Assembly (NCBI GenBank): GCA_031272415.1
Contig: JAISTU010000037.1
Span: 1 to 11,054 of the forward strand
Length of the DNA stretch: 11,054 nt
Direction: 5' to 3'
DNA from: Bacteroidales bacterium
GTDB lineage: Bacteria; Bacteroidota; Bacteroidia; Bacteroidales; WCHB1-69
The notes under the pieces are model-generated. The model was given only the letters and a program-made list of their open reading frames with translations, did no database searches and was not told the origin of the DNA. A program made the translations under genes and the position numbers. Shown one piece after another: positions 1 through 9,100 of the stretch (position 1 is the stretch's first letter; each line of letters opens with the position of its first letter).

Positions 1-76
1 AAGTTAAAAGTTCTCATGTAGTTTATTACTATTGTAATTTATTACGATATGTAATATTGTTTAATTGAAACATGTA

Positions 77-109
77 GTGGAAGGCATTTTGGCTTTCCAC
101 TTTTTTTTT
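77..109 (+). terminator. Rho-independent terminator of an upstream gene outside the window
   Basis: A 9-bp stem (77-85 pairing with 92-100, one G-T wobble) with a 6-base loop is followed directly by nine T residues (101-109). This is a textbook intrinsic terminator reading rightward, so it most likely closes a plus-strand gene lying left of base 1. It also separates that gene from porT, so porT probably has its own promoter within 110-188. Bases 1-76 contain no gene or structure that I can support. Confidence 0.8.
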
Positions 110-188
110 GAAAAAAAAATACAATAAGGATAAACAACAATATTTTTCAAAATCAAACGTTATATAAAATGATATTAAAACCAATTGA

Positions 189-917
189 ATGGAAAGATAT
201 AAAAAAATAGGAAAAGCAGTAATAATTTGGAGTTTTATATGCTTGTTTTGTGGGAGTTTATTTGCCCAAAAAGGAGCGCCGAATTTGCCTAATTATGATA
301 CCAAAATTGCACATTTTGGATTTGTATTGGGCATCAATTGTGCAGGATTTTCGAGCAAACCTGTTTCTAATTTAAATCCGCTTGATTCTGTGATGTTTAT
401 ACAATCAGCATGGAAACCGGGATTTGATATAGGAATACTTGCCAATTTGCATTTGGGGCGTTGTTTTGATTTGAGATTTATTCCTTCTTTGTCGCTTTTA
501 GACCGCACTATCAATTACTCTATTTCCCATACAAACAGCGGAATTTATGAGCATGCACAGCGGATAGAATCGGTCAATTTAAATTTGCCTTTGCTCATTC
601 GTTTAAAATCTTCGCGAGTGGGTAATAATATTCGTTTTTATGCCATTACAGGCGTACAATATAGTATTGACTTGGCTTCTCGCTCAAAAAAAAGGATAGC
701 GGATGAGAGTAATATTATCAAATTGAGAATGGATGATTTGCAAGTGCAGGTCGGGACAGGTTTGGATTTTTATTTACAATTTTTTAAATTTTCCATGGAG
801 GCAAAAATGTCATTTGGAGTGTTGAATTTGATGGAGCCTACCAATACTATCTATTCCACGAGCGTAGAATATCTGCGGTCGACAACTTTTCATATTTCTT
901 TTTTATTTGAAGGATAA
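189..917 (+). CDS. porT: PorT/SprT-family outer-membrane protein of the type IX secretion system
   Basis: This is a 242-residue predicted outer-membrane beta-barrel of the PorT (SprT in Flavobacterium) family. Family members are required for the T9SS to move cargo across the outer membrane. Residues 1-26 are a signal peptide (KK near the start, hydrophobic core, cleavage expected after SLFA before Q27). The family hallmark follows at once: NLPNYD at 32-37, then HFGFVLGIN at about 42-50. The remainder alternates polar and hydrophobic residues like membrane strands, with LNLPLLIRLK and GTGLDFYLQF as typical barrel segments. The final strand (LRSTTFHISFLFEG) also fits PorT ends. Length is normal for the family. 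ATG at 189 is chosen because it puts the signal peptide at the N-terminus. The ATG at 169 is out of frame and opens only a 13-codon ORF. No Shine-Dalgarno is seen, and no convincing promoter: TATTTTTC at 141-148 is only a near miss to TAnnTTTG. The next gene starts 3 bases after the stop, so the two are probably co-transcribed. Confidence 0.88.
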   Translation: MERYKKIGKAVIIWSFICLFCGSLFAQKGAPNLPNYDTKIAHFGFVLGINCAGFSSKPVSNLNPLDSVMFIQSAWKPGFDIGILANLHLGRCFDLRFIPSLSLLDRTINYSISHTNSGIYEHAQRIESVNLNLPLLIRLKSSRVGNNIRFYAITGVQYSIDLASRSKKRIADESNIIKLRMDDLQVQVGTGLDFYLQFFKFSMEAKMSFGVLNLMEPTNTIYSTSVEYLRSTTFHISFLFEG

Positions 918-920
918 AAT

Positions 921-2855
921 ATGTTGAAAAAGTGGATAAAAAAAACAATTTTTGTGTCTATTTTTATAAATAGCGGATTTATTTATACAAATATTTATGC
1001 ACAAATTGAAACAACAGAAGTTTCGGATAGCACCGAAAATGAACTCTCTGATGAGGTAGGTAGGGAGTATGCACCCGCATTTTCTTACTTTATATCTTCT
1101 TTTTTACCTACTTTACATGAAAATATTTTTGTAGATACAAATTTTTATCTGCCTTATAATGAAGATATTACACTTTATTCCCACAATCTTTATGCTCGCA
1201 TGAATTGCTTTGGACAGGCAGGATTTGCCATGAATTTTAATGCAGAACAAAAACATGGATTTACTTATAAATCATTGCCTTATACAGATTATTTGCGGAC
1301 AATGGAAAACTGGAAATTGTATGATGTGGAGTCCGTCTATGCAAATTTATCCTACCATTTTACTAACGGAAAGGAAAACCATTTTGCGATAGATTATGCA
1401 CAAAAAATTTATCAAAATTTGTCGCTCAATGTAAGTATGCAATCGGTAGTTGGCACAGGACGTTATGTACGACAAGCGGTCAGGGATGTCAATATGGGTA
1501 TCAATTTAAATTATTTTACTTTGAACAAAAGGTACGGATTTTCAGCCTATTACATTTTAAATTATTTTAAATTGCAAGAAAATGGCGGATTAACAGATGA
1601 TGGTTATTTTGAAAGCAAAGATACAGGCAGAAGCACTTCACAAATACCGGTTAGATTTGCAAATGCATCTAATCGCTTGTTTACCAACGAATTTCTGTTT
1701 CGGCATTATATTGCTCTCTCTAACAGTAAAAATTTGGACTCCAACCGCTGGGGAGGTGGCTATTTTGTGCATGATTTGGGTTTAAGTACTCATTATAATC
1801 GTTTCACTGACAATGAAATACATGAGCAATATTTTGACCATATTTATTTGGACTCCTCCCAAACCAATGATTTTTGCCGGGATATGGAATTTTCTACACG
1901 CTTGTTTTGGTCGTCCTATCAGCCGGATGATACATTTTCCAATAAAAAAAATTTTATTCATTTTGCGGCGGGTGCAGAATATTCGTTTTGTCAGGTCAAA
2001 GACACATCTTATATATATAGAACACATTTGTTGACCCCTTTGGCAAATTTGCATATAAAATTATTTAATACATTGAATATCAATGCAAAAGCACTTTTTA
2101 CAGTTACAGGTTACAATGCAGGTGATATTACTTTGGAGGGCAATTTAAGTTTTGATATTCAACGCAAAGAGAGAACAAAACATCGCTTGCGGGCAGGGGT
2201 ATCATTTTATAATCATACGCCTGATTATTTTTATACTCACTTGATTACCAACTACTTCCAATGGGATAATCCTTCACTCAAAAAAGCACAGACTTTGCAT
2301 GCCGATTTTTCATGGCTGTACAAAAATTTTGAAATTGGGATTCATTATTTTGGGTTAATGAATCATACTTATTTGAATATCAATTCATTACCTGAACAAT
2401 TAACACAATATACAAACGTGTATCAACTGTCGATTGCATTGCCTTTTTATATCAAAGGTTTTGGATTGCAAACACAGGCATATCTGCAATACGCTGATAA
2501 TGAGATAATTAGAATACCCTATTTTGCAGGACGGCAAATTGTTTATTACGGATTTCATCTGTTTAAAAAAGCATTATACTTGCAATTTGGGTTTGATTTT
2601 ACCTACAATACCGATTATTATGCCAATGCTTATAACCCTGTTTTACAACAATTTTACTTACAAAATGATAAAAAAATAGGAAATTATGGATATTTGGATT
2701 TTTATTTGCAGGCTAAAATCGGACGTTTTACGGCAAAAGCAAAAATGACACATCTTTGGGGCGGTTTATTTGGAAAACATTATTTTCTTATTCCGCACTA
2801 TCCGGCACATGATATAGGCTTTTCGGTCGGCATTGAATGGCGATTTTATGATTAA
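921..2855 (+). CDS. Large outer-membrane beta-barrel, Bacteroidota 'putative porin' (Porin_10-like)
   Basis: This 644-residue protein has a signal peptide at about 1-27 (KKWIKK, hydrophobic stretch, cleavage near NIYA before Q28). A short acidic/polar linker follows (about 28-48). The rest is rich in Tyr, Phe and Asn and alternates like beta-strands to the end. Length, aromatic content and segments such as NLYARMNCFGQAG (about 90-102) and the Gly-Arg-Tyr run near 'VVGTGRYVRQAV' (about 175-186) match the family annotated as putative porin in Bacteroidota (Pfam Porin_10). The family assignment is by pattern recall; substrate and pore function are unknown. The C-terminus (GIEWRFYD) resembles a last barrel strand, but the aromatic residue is not terminal. 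It lies 3 bases after porT, so one transcript and perhaps a shared role at the outer membrane are likely. The order of membrane strands cannot be settled by eye. The main alternative is a TonB-independent barrel of another family; no plug or TonB box is seen. Confidence 0.72.
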   Translation: MLKKWIKKTIFVSIFINSGFIYTNIYAQIETTEVSDSTENELSDEVGREYAPAFSYFISSFLPTLHENIFVDTNFYLPYNEDITLYSHNLYARMNCFGQAGFAMNFNAEQKHGFTYKSLPYTDYLRTMENWKLYDVESVYANLSYHFTNGKENHFAIDYAQKIYQNLSLNVSMQSVVGTGRYVRQAVRDVNMGINLNYFTLNKRYGFSAYYILNYFKLQENGGLTDDGYFESKDTGRSTSQIPVRFANASNRLFTNEFLFRHYIALSNSKNLDSNRWGGGYFVHDLGLSTHYNRFTDNEIHEQYFDHIYLDSSQTNDFCRDMEFSTRLFWSSYQPDDTFSNKKNFIHFAAGAEYSFCQVKDTSYIYRTHLLTPLANLHIKLFNTLNINAKALFTVTGYNAGDITLEGNLSFDIQRKERTKHRLRAGVSFYNHTPDYFYTHLITNYFQWDNPSLKKAQTLHADFSWLYKNFEIGIHYFGLMNHTYLNINSLPEQLTQYTNVYQLSIALPFYIKGFGLQTQAYLQYADNEIIRIPYFAGRQIVYYGFHLFKKALYLQFGFDFTYNTDYYANAYNPVLQQFYLQNDKKIGNYGYLDFYLQAKIGRFTAKAKMTHLWGGLFGKHYFLIPHYPAHDIGFSVGIEWRFYD

Positions 2856-2870
2856 AAGGTGCAGAGTGAA

Positions 2871-2915
2871 AAAAATAAATATTTTAGCAATGCAAAATTT
2901 AAAAATAAATATTTT
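2871..2915. repeat. Two direct copies of a 15-bp AT-only motif
   Basis: AAAAATAAATATTTT occurs at 2871-2885 and again at 2901-2915, 30 bp apart, in the spacer between the porin gene and the propeller gene. Each copy can form a weak A-T hairpin, and the second runs into a T tract. They might act as a weak terminator for the porT-porin unit or as an AT-rich upstream element for the next promoter. Low-complexity chance is also possible. Confidence 0.4.
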
Positions 2916-2956
2916 TTTAATTTTTAATTTTTATTTGACAAAAAAGTGTATCTTTG
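2914..2956 (+). promoter_or_regulatory. Bacteroidota-type promoter for the type A cargo gene
   Basis: The -7 element TATCTTTG lies at 2949-2956 and matches the Bacteroidota consensus TAnnTTTG. Upstream, TTTG at 2934-2937 (within TTTGACA) looks like a -33 element. It is only 11 bp from the -7 box, whereas about 17-23 bp is usual, so its role is uncertain. Before it are tandem TTTTTAA heptamers (2914-2920, 2921-2927, then a partial copy to 2933). Transcription would start near 2962, giving a leader of about 75 bases before the ATG at 3039. No riboswitch-like fold is recognised in that leader. Confidence 0.6.
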
Positions 2957-3038
2957 CAAAGTGCATTCGTATATGAAATGCAACGTTTAAATTTTTATAA
3001 TTTTATAAGTGTAAATATAACAAAATCATTAAGATAGA

Positions 3039-5969
3039 ATGAAAACAATAAAGAACATTTTATTCGGTTTATTAGTAGTGTCTTTTAGCATAACAGGTCT
3101 AAAAGCACAAAATTGGAAATCAATGGGACCTGTAAATTTGTCAGGTCAAGTATTAACGTTGTGTGCAGATGTCAACAACAGCGAAAAAATCTATGCCGGT
3201 ACTGCCGGCGGTGGATTGTGGTACACGCTCAACGGCGGAACAACATGGTTGAGAGATACTGCTTTTCATGGCTCACCTGCTGTGTCTGCAATTGTACAAA
3301 GCCCGGACGGAACACTCTATGTCGGCACAGGACAAGGAGATAGGTTTAATGTTACCTCCCCCGGAGATTTATCCCCTTTTGGTAGCCCTTACAAAGAAGG
3401 ACTTGCAGGAGATGGTATTTACAAAACAACTGACGGCGGAAAATCTTATGTCAAAGTAAGTGGCTACAATTCTGCATGGACAACCATCAACAGATTGGCA
3501 TTTGACAAAACAACCAACAAATTGTATGCTGCCACCAATGCAGGATTAAAAGTGTCTGCTGACGGCGGCGCCACTTTCAGCAATGCCTATTCAAGCACTT
3601 TGTCTGCTATTGATATTAGCATTAGCAATGATGGTGTAATTATTTTTTCGCAATTAGACCCAACAACAGGCAATGCAGTCTATTTCTCCAAAGACAATGG
3701 TGCTACTTTTACTTCTGCACACGGGACTAATAAAATTCCGTCCTCTTTTTACAGAGTATCGGTTGCTGTGGCACCTACCAATTCAAATGTTATGTATGCA
3801 ATGCGTACAGATGTTGTAAGTGGTGCTTATACTACAGGAGGTATTTATGTAACTCAAAATGGAGGTACAACATGGGTGGCAATTATGGAAAGCGGAACAG
3901 CAACAAATCCGGCTGCAAATCTGTGGTATAATACACTCGCTGTTAATCCAACTAATGATTCTGTTGTATATGCAGGAGGGACATATCTAATGGTTGGTGA
4001 GAAAATAAATGCTACCCCAACTTATGCGTGGAGTATGCGTCTAAAATCAAACAATGGCACTGCCTCATCAGGGTATCTTACATATATTAATGATATAATA
4101 TTCGCTGATACACAGGCTGTTTATGCTGCTACCGATAACTCAATTTATAAATGGGAAACAAAAGCGTCCAATTACTTTTTTATCAAAAAAATAAACCAAT
4201 TGGCTATTTCTCAATTATATAATTTTGCAGTCGCTAATGACGGTAGAATTTTGGGGGGAAGTTACGGAAATTCAACATTTTACATTGACCATCCCAACCA
4301 ATCCACAATATTAGGCTACGCTCTTGCCGCAGAAATACCATATTATAGTGGCAATTATTTTACTAGTGGAGGCAGTTGTGCTTTTTCTTTATTGAAACCT
4401 GAATCTATGTATTTTACAGGACCAAGTGGCGTATTATATAGGCAAGCCAATGACGGCTCAGAGGCTCAAAAACCCGCTATATGGTGCACTCCCGGCGGCG
4501 CACCGGCAACCAATTCTCTCCTTTTTATTGGTGCTTCAGCAGAAGGTCCAAGATGGTTTCATTATAGCGACCAAAATATAAGTGGATTGAATGTATATCC
4601 TAAACAACTCGCCTATCCTGTAGTCTTTTGGGAGTCCATTGATGACCAAAATTCAATAGATTCTGTAGAATTTAAATCCGATAAAACCTACCACAGAGGC
4701 GATACTATTTGTATAAAAAGCAATAGAAATTCCTATCCTATCTATCAGATTTTCAATGGATTTAATGGCAAAGACAGCATAGAAAGAGATAGTTCATTTA
4801 TGGTAAAAGATATAATTACTTCTCGCTTGTTCTTTGGAGTAAGTGGTTTTAGAATCAATGCTAACCTATATGGTGCTCCTGTATTTATGACCACAACGGC
4901 TTTAGATGTTATGAACAATAACCAACGCTGGTATTGCGTATTTCATACCGCTGATACCGCCGAACAAGTAATAGACCTCAAAGTGAGCAAAGACGGAGAC
5001 CATTTATTTATTTTGACTACTACCAATGATGCAACTCCTGTGCATTCTATCTATCGTGTGTCAGGTTTTGACTTAAACAGGAAACCCGAACAAATCAGTA
5101 TGCCTGTATTAAGGTCAGACGGAACAGATAGCATTAACCCGACAGTAGCCAATCCATTAAGAACATTAACAACAGATACTTTACTTTTCCGCTCCAATTT
5201 GGCAAACATATACTCTCTTGCACTCGACCCACAAAATAATGACAATTTAATTTATGTCAACAATGATTTTATGGATAGAATAATGTTGATTGAAAATGCA
5301 ACCACAGCCACGTTGAGCAGTGCTACTCCTGTTTCCAAAGAAGGTACGGGATTGCCGAGCAATATGGCGGTCTATTCAGCCATTGTGGAAAAAGACAATG
5401 ATAATATTGCTTTTATTGGTACAGAAAAAGGAATATATAAGAGCGAAAATTTTGATACCTCAAATCCTACATGGGCACCATATAATAATGGAATTGATTT
5501 GGGCGTGCCTGTATTCCATTTGTTCCAACAAACCAATTATATACCTGATATTATATCCATCAGTTATGCATCAGGCAGTCGGGTAGAAACGCTCTATTCG
5601 GGAGTTTCCAATTTTGGAAAAATATATGCCGCTACTTACGGTTTGGGGATATTTGTTGATGAAACTTACGAATCAATTATACCGCCCACCATACCACCTT
5701 ATGGCAGCACAGTATCTGCTTTAAAAGTTTACCCAAATCCTGCAAAAGACTATATAACAGTTGATTACACATTGGCAAATAGTTCTGCTGTTGTAATAGA
5801 AATTATAGATGTACAAGGTAAAATAATTACCTCTAAAGTGTTAGGAAAACAAGCCAAAGGCAATCATTTAACAACATTAGATTGTTCCGGTTTAGCACTT
5901 GGAAATTATCTTGTCAGCATCATCACAGGAAACACGCGCCAATCAGCCAAAGTGCTGATTCTTAAGTAA
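3039..5969 (+). CDS. Secreted Asp-box/sortilin-like beta-propeller protein with T9SS type A sorting domain
   Basis: A 976-residue exported protein. Residues 1-23 form a signal peptide (cleavage after LKA, before Q24). The mature N-terminus has the 'W..MGP.N.SG' opening (26-36) and AGTAGGGLW (53-61), typical of sortilin/VPS10-type propellers. Asp-box-like turns follow: LNGGTTW (64-70), TDGGKSY (about 131-137), ADGGATF (about 173-179), KDNGATF (about 217-223) and QNGGTTW (about 273-279). Residues 300-890 contain more beta-rich sequence, including 'YVGTGQGD'-like and 'IAFIGTEKGIYKS'-like blades near the end, but no domain I can name. The C-terminal domain (about 893-976) is a type A T9SS signal: VYPNPAKDYITVDY, IIDVQGK, GNYLVSI and a final AKVLILK. 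The signal is normally removed or attached to a surface glycolipid after export. No catalytic motif is seen, so a binding or adhesion role is more likely than an enzyme, but this is inference. It has its own promoter at 2914-2956 and ends at the 5998-6029 terminator. Confidence 0.85.
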   Translation: MKTIKNILFGLLVVSFSITGLKAQNWKSMGPVNLSGQVLTLCADVNNSEKIYAGTAGGGLWYTLNGGTTWLRDTAFHGSPAVSAIVQSPDGTLYVGTGQGDRFNVTSPGDLSPFGSPYKEGLAGDGIYKTTDGGKSYVKVSGYNSAWTTINRLAFDKTTNKLYAATNAGLKVSADGGATFSNAYSSTLSAIDISISNDGVIIFSQLDPTTGNAVYFSKDNGATFTSAHGTNKIPSSFYRVSVAVAPTNSNVMYAMRTDVVSGAYTTGGIYVTQNGGTTWVAIMESGTATNPAANLWYNTLAVNPTNDSVVYAGGTYLMVGEKINATPTYAWSMRLKSNNGTASSGYLTYINDIIFADTQAVYAATDNSIYKWETKASNYFFIKKINQLAISQLYNFAVANDGRILGGSYGNSTFYIDHPNQSTILGYALAAEIPYYSGNYFTSGGSCAFSLLKPESMYFTGPSGVLYRQANDGSEAQKPAIWCTPGGAPATNSLLFIGASAEGPRWFHYSDQNISGLNVYPKQLAYPVVFWESIDDQNSIDSVEFKSDKTYHRGDTICIKSNRNSYPIYQIFNGFNGKDSIERDSSFMVKDIITSRLFFGVSGFRINANLYGAPVFMTTTALDVMNNNQRWYCVFHTADTAEQVIDLKVSKDGDHLFILTTTNDATPVHSIYRVSGFDLNRKPEQISMPVLRSDGTDSINPTVANPLRTLTTDTLLFRSNLANIYSLALDPQNNDNLIYVNNDFMDRIMLIENATTATLSSATPVSKEGTGLPSNMAVYSAIVEKDNDNIAFIGTEKGIYKSENFDTSNPTWAPYNNGIDLGVPVFHLFQQTNYIPDIISISYASGSRVETLYSGVSNFGKIYAATYGLGIFVDETYESIIPPTIPPYGSTVSALKVYPNPAKDYITVDYTLANSSAVVIEIIDVQGKIITSKVLGKQAKGNHLTTLDCSGLALGNYLVSIITGNTRQSAKVLILK

Positions 5970-5997
5970 TTAAAAATGATTTTATCATAACGCGGGC

Positions 5998-6029
5998 AAG
6001 GCACTGTAATTGATTTTACAGTGCCTTTT
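5998..6029 (+). terminator. Terminator between the two convergent cargo genes
   Basis: A perfect 12-bp stem (5998-6009 pairing with 6016-6027) has a 6-base loop (6010-6015). On the plus strand it is followed by a short T run (TTTTCCTT, whose first two T lie in the stem). It sits 29 bases after the stop of the type A cargo gene and should terminate it. On the minus strand it lies about 140 bases beyond the stop of the giant gene with only a short T run, so it may serve both directions, less well for the minus strand. The rest of 5970-6167 holds no gene. Confidence 0.85.
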
Positions 6030-6167
6030 CCTTAATGGAAAGTGAAAAGATTTGATTATCAACATATTATACCAAAATGGTTTTAACTTTATACCATTGA
6101 CCCCACTCGTCATTGTCATTTTTTAGAACAAATTTCTCCCAAAATGCAAAAAAATTACTTAAAAACA

Positions 6168-9100
6168 TTATTTCAAAATGGTTACTCTGCCTTGGTAGGT
6201 TTGTTTTTTACCTGTTTCTTGGGTGATAATGAGATGATAAGTATAGACAGTGTTCGGCATAACGAATTGATTATCAACTTTTCCGTCCCATGTTACAGTA
6301 GGGTCGGTGGTGGAAAAAACGATATTACCCCAACGGTCAAAAATATTCAATTGATAACTCTGCAAAAAACAGCCATCCATGATAGGATACCAAGTGTCGT
6401 TCAAACCATCTTCATTAGGAGTAAAAGTGGCGGGAATCCACACATTACAAACGCACTCAATTTTAATGCTGGTGCTATCGCTGCATTGCCCGCTGTAGGC
6501 AGCAACGGTATAAAGTCCTTGTTTTGTCGGCGAGATAACGGCAGTCGTTTCACCTGTATTCCAAATAATGTTGGAGGCGTTTGTATTTGCCGTTAAAAAT
6601 ATTTGCTCGTTTTTGCAATAATCGCCAATTTGTGTTATAGAAACATCTATATCACTGTAAATCACAACAATAGTATCATATTGAGTACAAAAACCATTAT
6701 CGATTTTTGCCCAATAGACCCCTGCTTGTGAAACCTCTGTTGTTAGCCCTGTGTCGCCTGTACTCCAAACAATTTGGTGTGTTGAACTTGTACTTGTGGC
6801 GGTCAGCGTAATGGTTTTGCCTTCGCAAAGGGTGTCAGGTGTATTTATATGAATCATCATCGCTTGCGGAACAAAAAGTGTTAAATTTATTATGCTGTCG
6901 CAACCTGTAATTGTTTGTGTATCAAGCGTATATGTGTATGTTCCACCTGAAATATGCGGTAAAATGAAAAAACCGTTTTTATTGTAAGTTTCCCCCACAC
7001 AAACGCTGTCTTTGATTTGCAAATTAAAAGTATCGCAAATGAACAAATTCAAAACAATTATGCTGTCGCAGCCATGAATTGTTTGTAAATAAAGTGTATC
7101 TTGTTGATTTTGAGTGAAATAATTTTGTGCAGGAATATTAAATCCATTTAAATTGTAACCTTTTCCATTGCAAATTGTGTCAAAAATGTGGACATTGATA
7201 GAGTCAAAAACTATCAATTGTAAATATAGCAAACTATCACAAAATGAGGGCGTTGAGACCCATAAAGTATCAAAATAAATGCCTCCTTTTGCATACATTT
7301 TGGGAGGAAATCCATGTCCGGTGTAAGTTGTTCCTGCACAGATAGTATCCACATAAAATGCTGATACAGTATCTTTTATTTCTAATTTCAGATAAACAGC
7401 ACTATCGCAACCGTTTGAATTAGAAGCAATTAACGTATCAAAATAAGTACCTCCCGATATTTGAAGGGGAACAGTAAATCCGTGCAAATTATAGGCATTT
7501 CCGGCGCAAATGGTATCAAAAATGTGCGTTATAACAGTGTCGTAAATGGTTAATTTTAAGTACATTAGCGTATCGCAGCCCAAAAGTGCATTTTTCACCA
7601 ATGTATCAAAATAAATATTTGGGACGGTGTTGTCAGGATATGTAAATCCATTGAAATTCAGACCATTACCGTAGCAAATGGCAGTATCAAAATAAATTCT
7701 GTTGGTGTCTTTTACATGCAAATATAAAATCACTACACTATCGCAATTGTGTTGATTTACAATAAATAACGTATCTGTAATATCGCCCGACAACAGTTGT
7801 GCCGATACCGAAAAACCGCTGTCGTTGTAAGACACTCCGGCGCAAATGGTATCAAAAATCTGCGTTATAACAGTGTCGTAAATGGTTAATTTTAAGTACA
7901 TTAGCGTATCGCAGCCCAAAAGTGCATTTTTCACCAATGTATCAAAATAAATATTGGGGACGGTGTTGGCAGGATAAATAAATCCATTGAAATTCAGACC
8001 ATTACCGTAGCAAATGGCGGTATCAAAATAAATTCTAACTGAATCTCTGACATGCAAATACAAAACGACCGTACTATCGCACCCCCGTTGATTAAAAACA
8101 GAAAGCGTGCATACGGTATCTTTGGCAGTCGCTAATGGCGGAATGGTGAAACCATTTAGATTATAAGCAATATCGGTGCAAATTGTATCTTCAATCTTCA
8201 CAGTATCAGGCGAAAAGACCAACAAAGAAAGGGCAACCACAGAATCGCAACCATGAATAGATTGCAGTGTAAGTATCACAGTATCAATTGTTTGCCAAAT
8301 ATATGGAGGTAAATTAAAACCATTACTTGTATATGCCACACCTGTGCAAATGGAGTCGGAAATTCTTACCAAAATGCTGTCTTTTATTTCCAATTGCAGA
8401 AAAATTGTGGAGTCGCAACCATATTGAGTCTTCAATATAAGTGTATCATAATCAGTCCCTTGCGTTGAATCGGATGTAAAATTAAATCCATTATTTATAT
8501 AAGTTTCTCCTGCACAAACAGTATCATAAATATATATCATAAATGTATCACACACAAGCAGTTGCAAATAAATTGTACTATCGCAACCATATTGACTGCT
8601 CAATTGCAAAGAGTCCAAATAAGTACCGCTGTTTGCCTTTGCAACAATGGAAAAACCATAATTGTTGTAATTTTGAGCAACACAAACCGTGTCATACACC
8701 GTCGTGTCTGCAATGGGTGCAAAATGCAGGTGCAAAATAGAAATCGAATCACAGCCCATCATGGAAAAAGTTGTATCATAAAACGTTCCTGTATCCGTTA
8801 ATGATTGATAACCAAACAAATACGAACTATCAAAACACATAAAATCATCCCATTCAACAATTATTTTATCCACAATTTGTATATTTGTTGTCGCCGAATC
8901 CCAAACACCTGCATAATCTCTGACCTTCATTTTGATAGTATGTAGCCCCAAAGTCAGCGTATCATTCCAAGTCAAACTGTCCGTAATTTGTGGCTGCAAA
9001 ACTCCATCAATTTCCCATGTCAAATGTCCCGCCACCGTGTCAGTGTAGTGTCCTAAAATTTTGGCTCTAAAGTCAAAAGCACTATCGCAAAAAATGATGT

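Noticed and set aside
141..148. TATTTTTC as a -7 element for porT
   Set aside because: It lacks the G of TAnnTTTG and there is no matching -33 element, so it is not listed as a promoter.
1597..2054. Short frames on both strands inside the porin gene
   Set aside because: They overlap a long, clearly coding frame and show no recognisable protein features.
6072..6183. Repeated CAAAATGGTT (6073-6082 and 6174-6183)
   Set aside because: A 10-base match, with one copy inside coding sequence and no supporting structure, is compatible with chance.
6144..6596. A 150-codon plus-strand open frame starting before the end of the giant gene
   Set aside because: It lies almost wholly antisense to the conserved type B sorting domain, shows no signal peptide or family pattern, and is best explained as a shadow frame.
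7501..8036. Possible CRISPR array or mobile repeat
   Set aside because: The repeats are in-frame protein repeats of about 168 bp without short identical repeats and unique spacers, and no cas or transposase gene is present.
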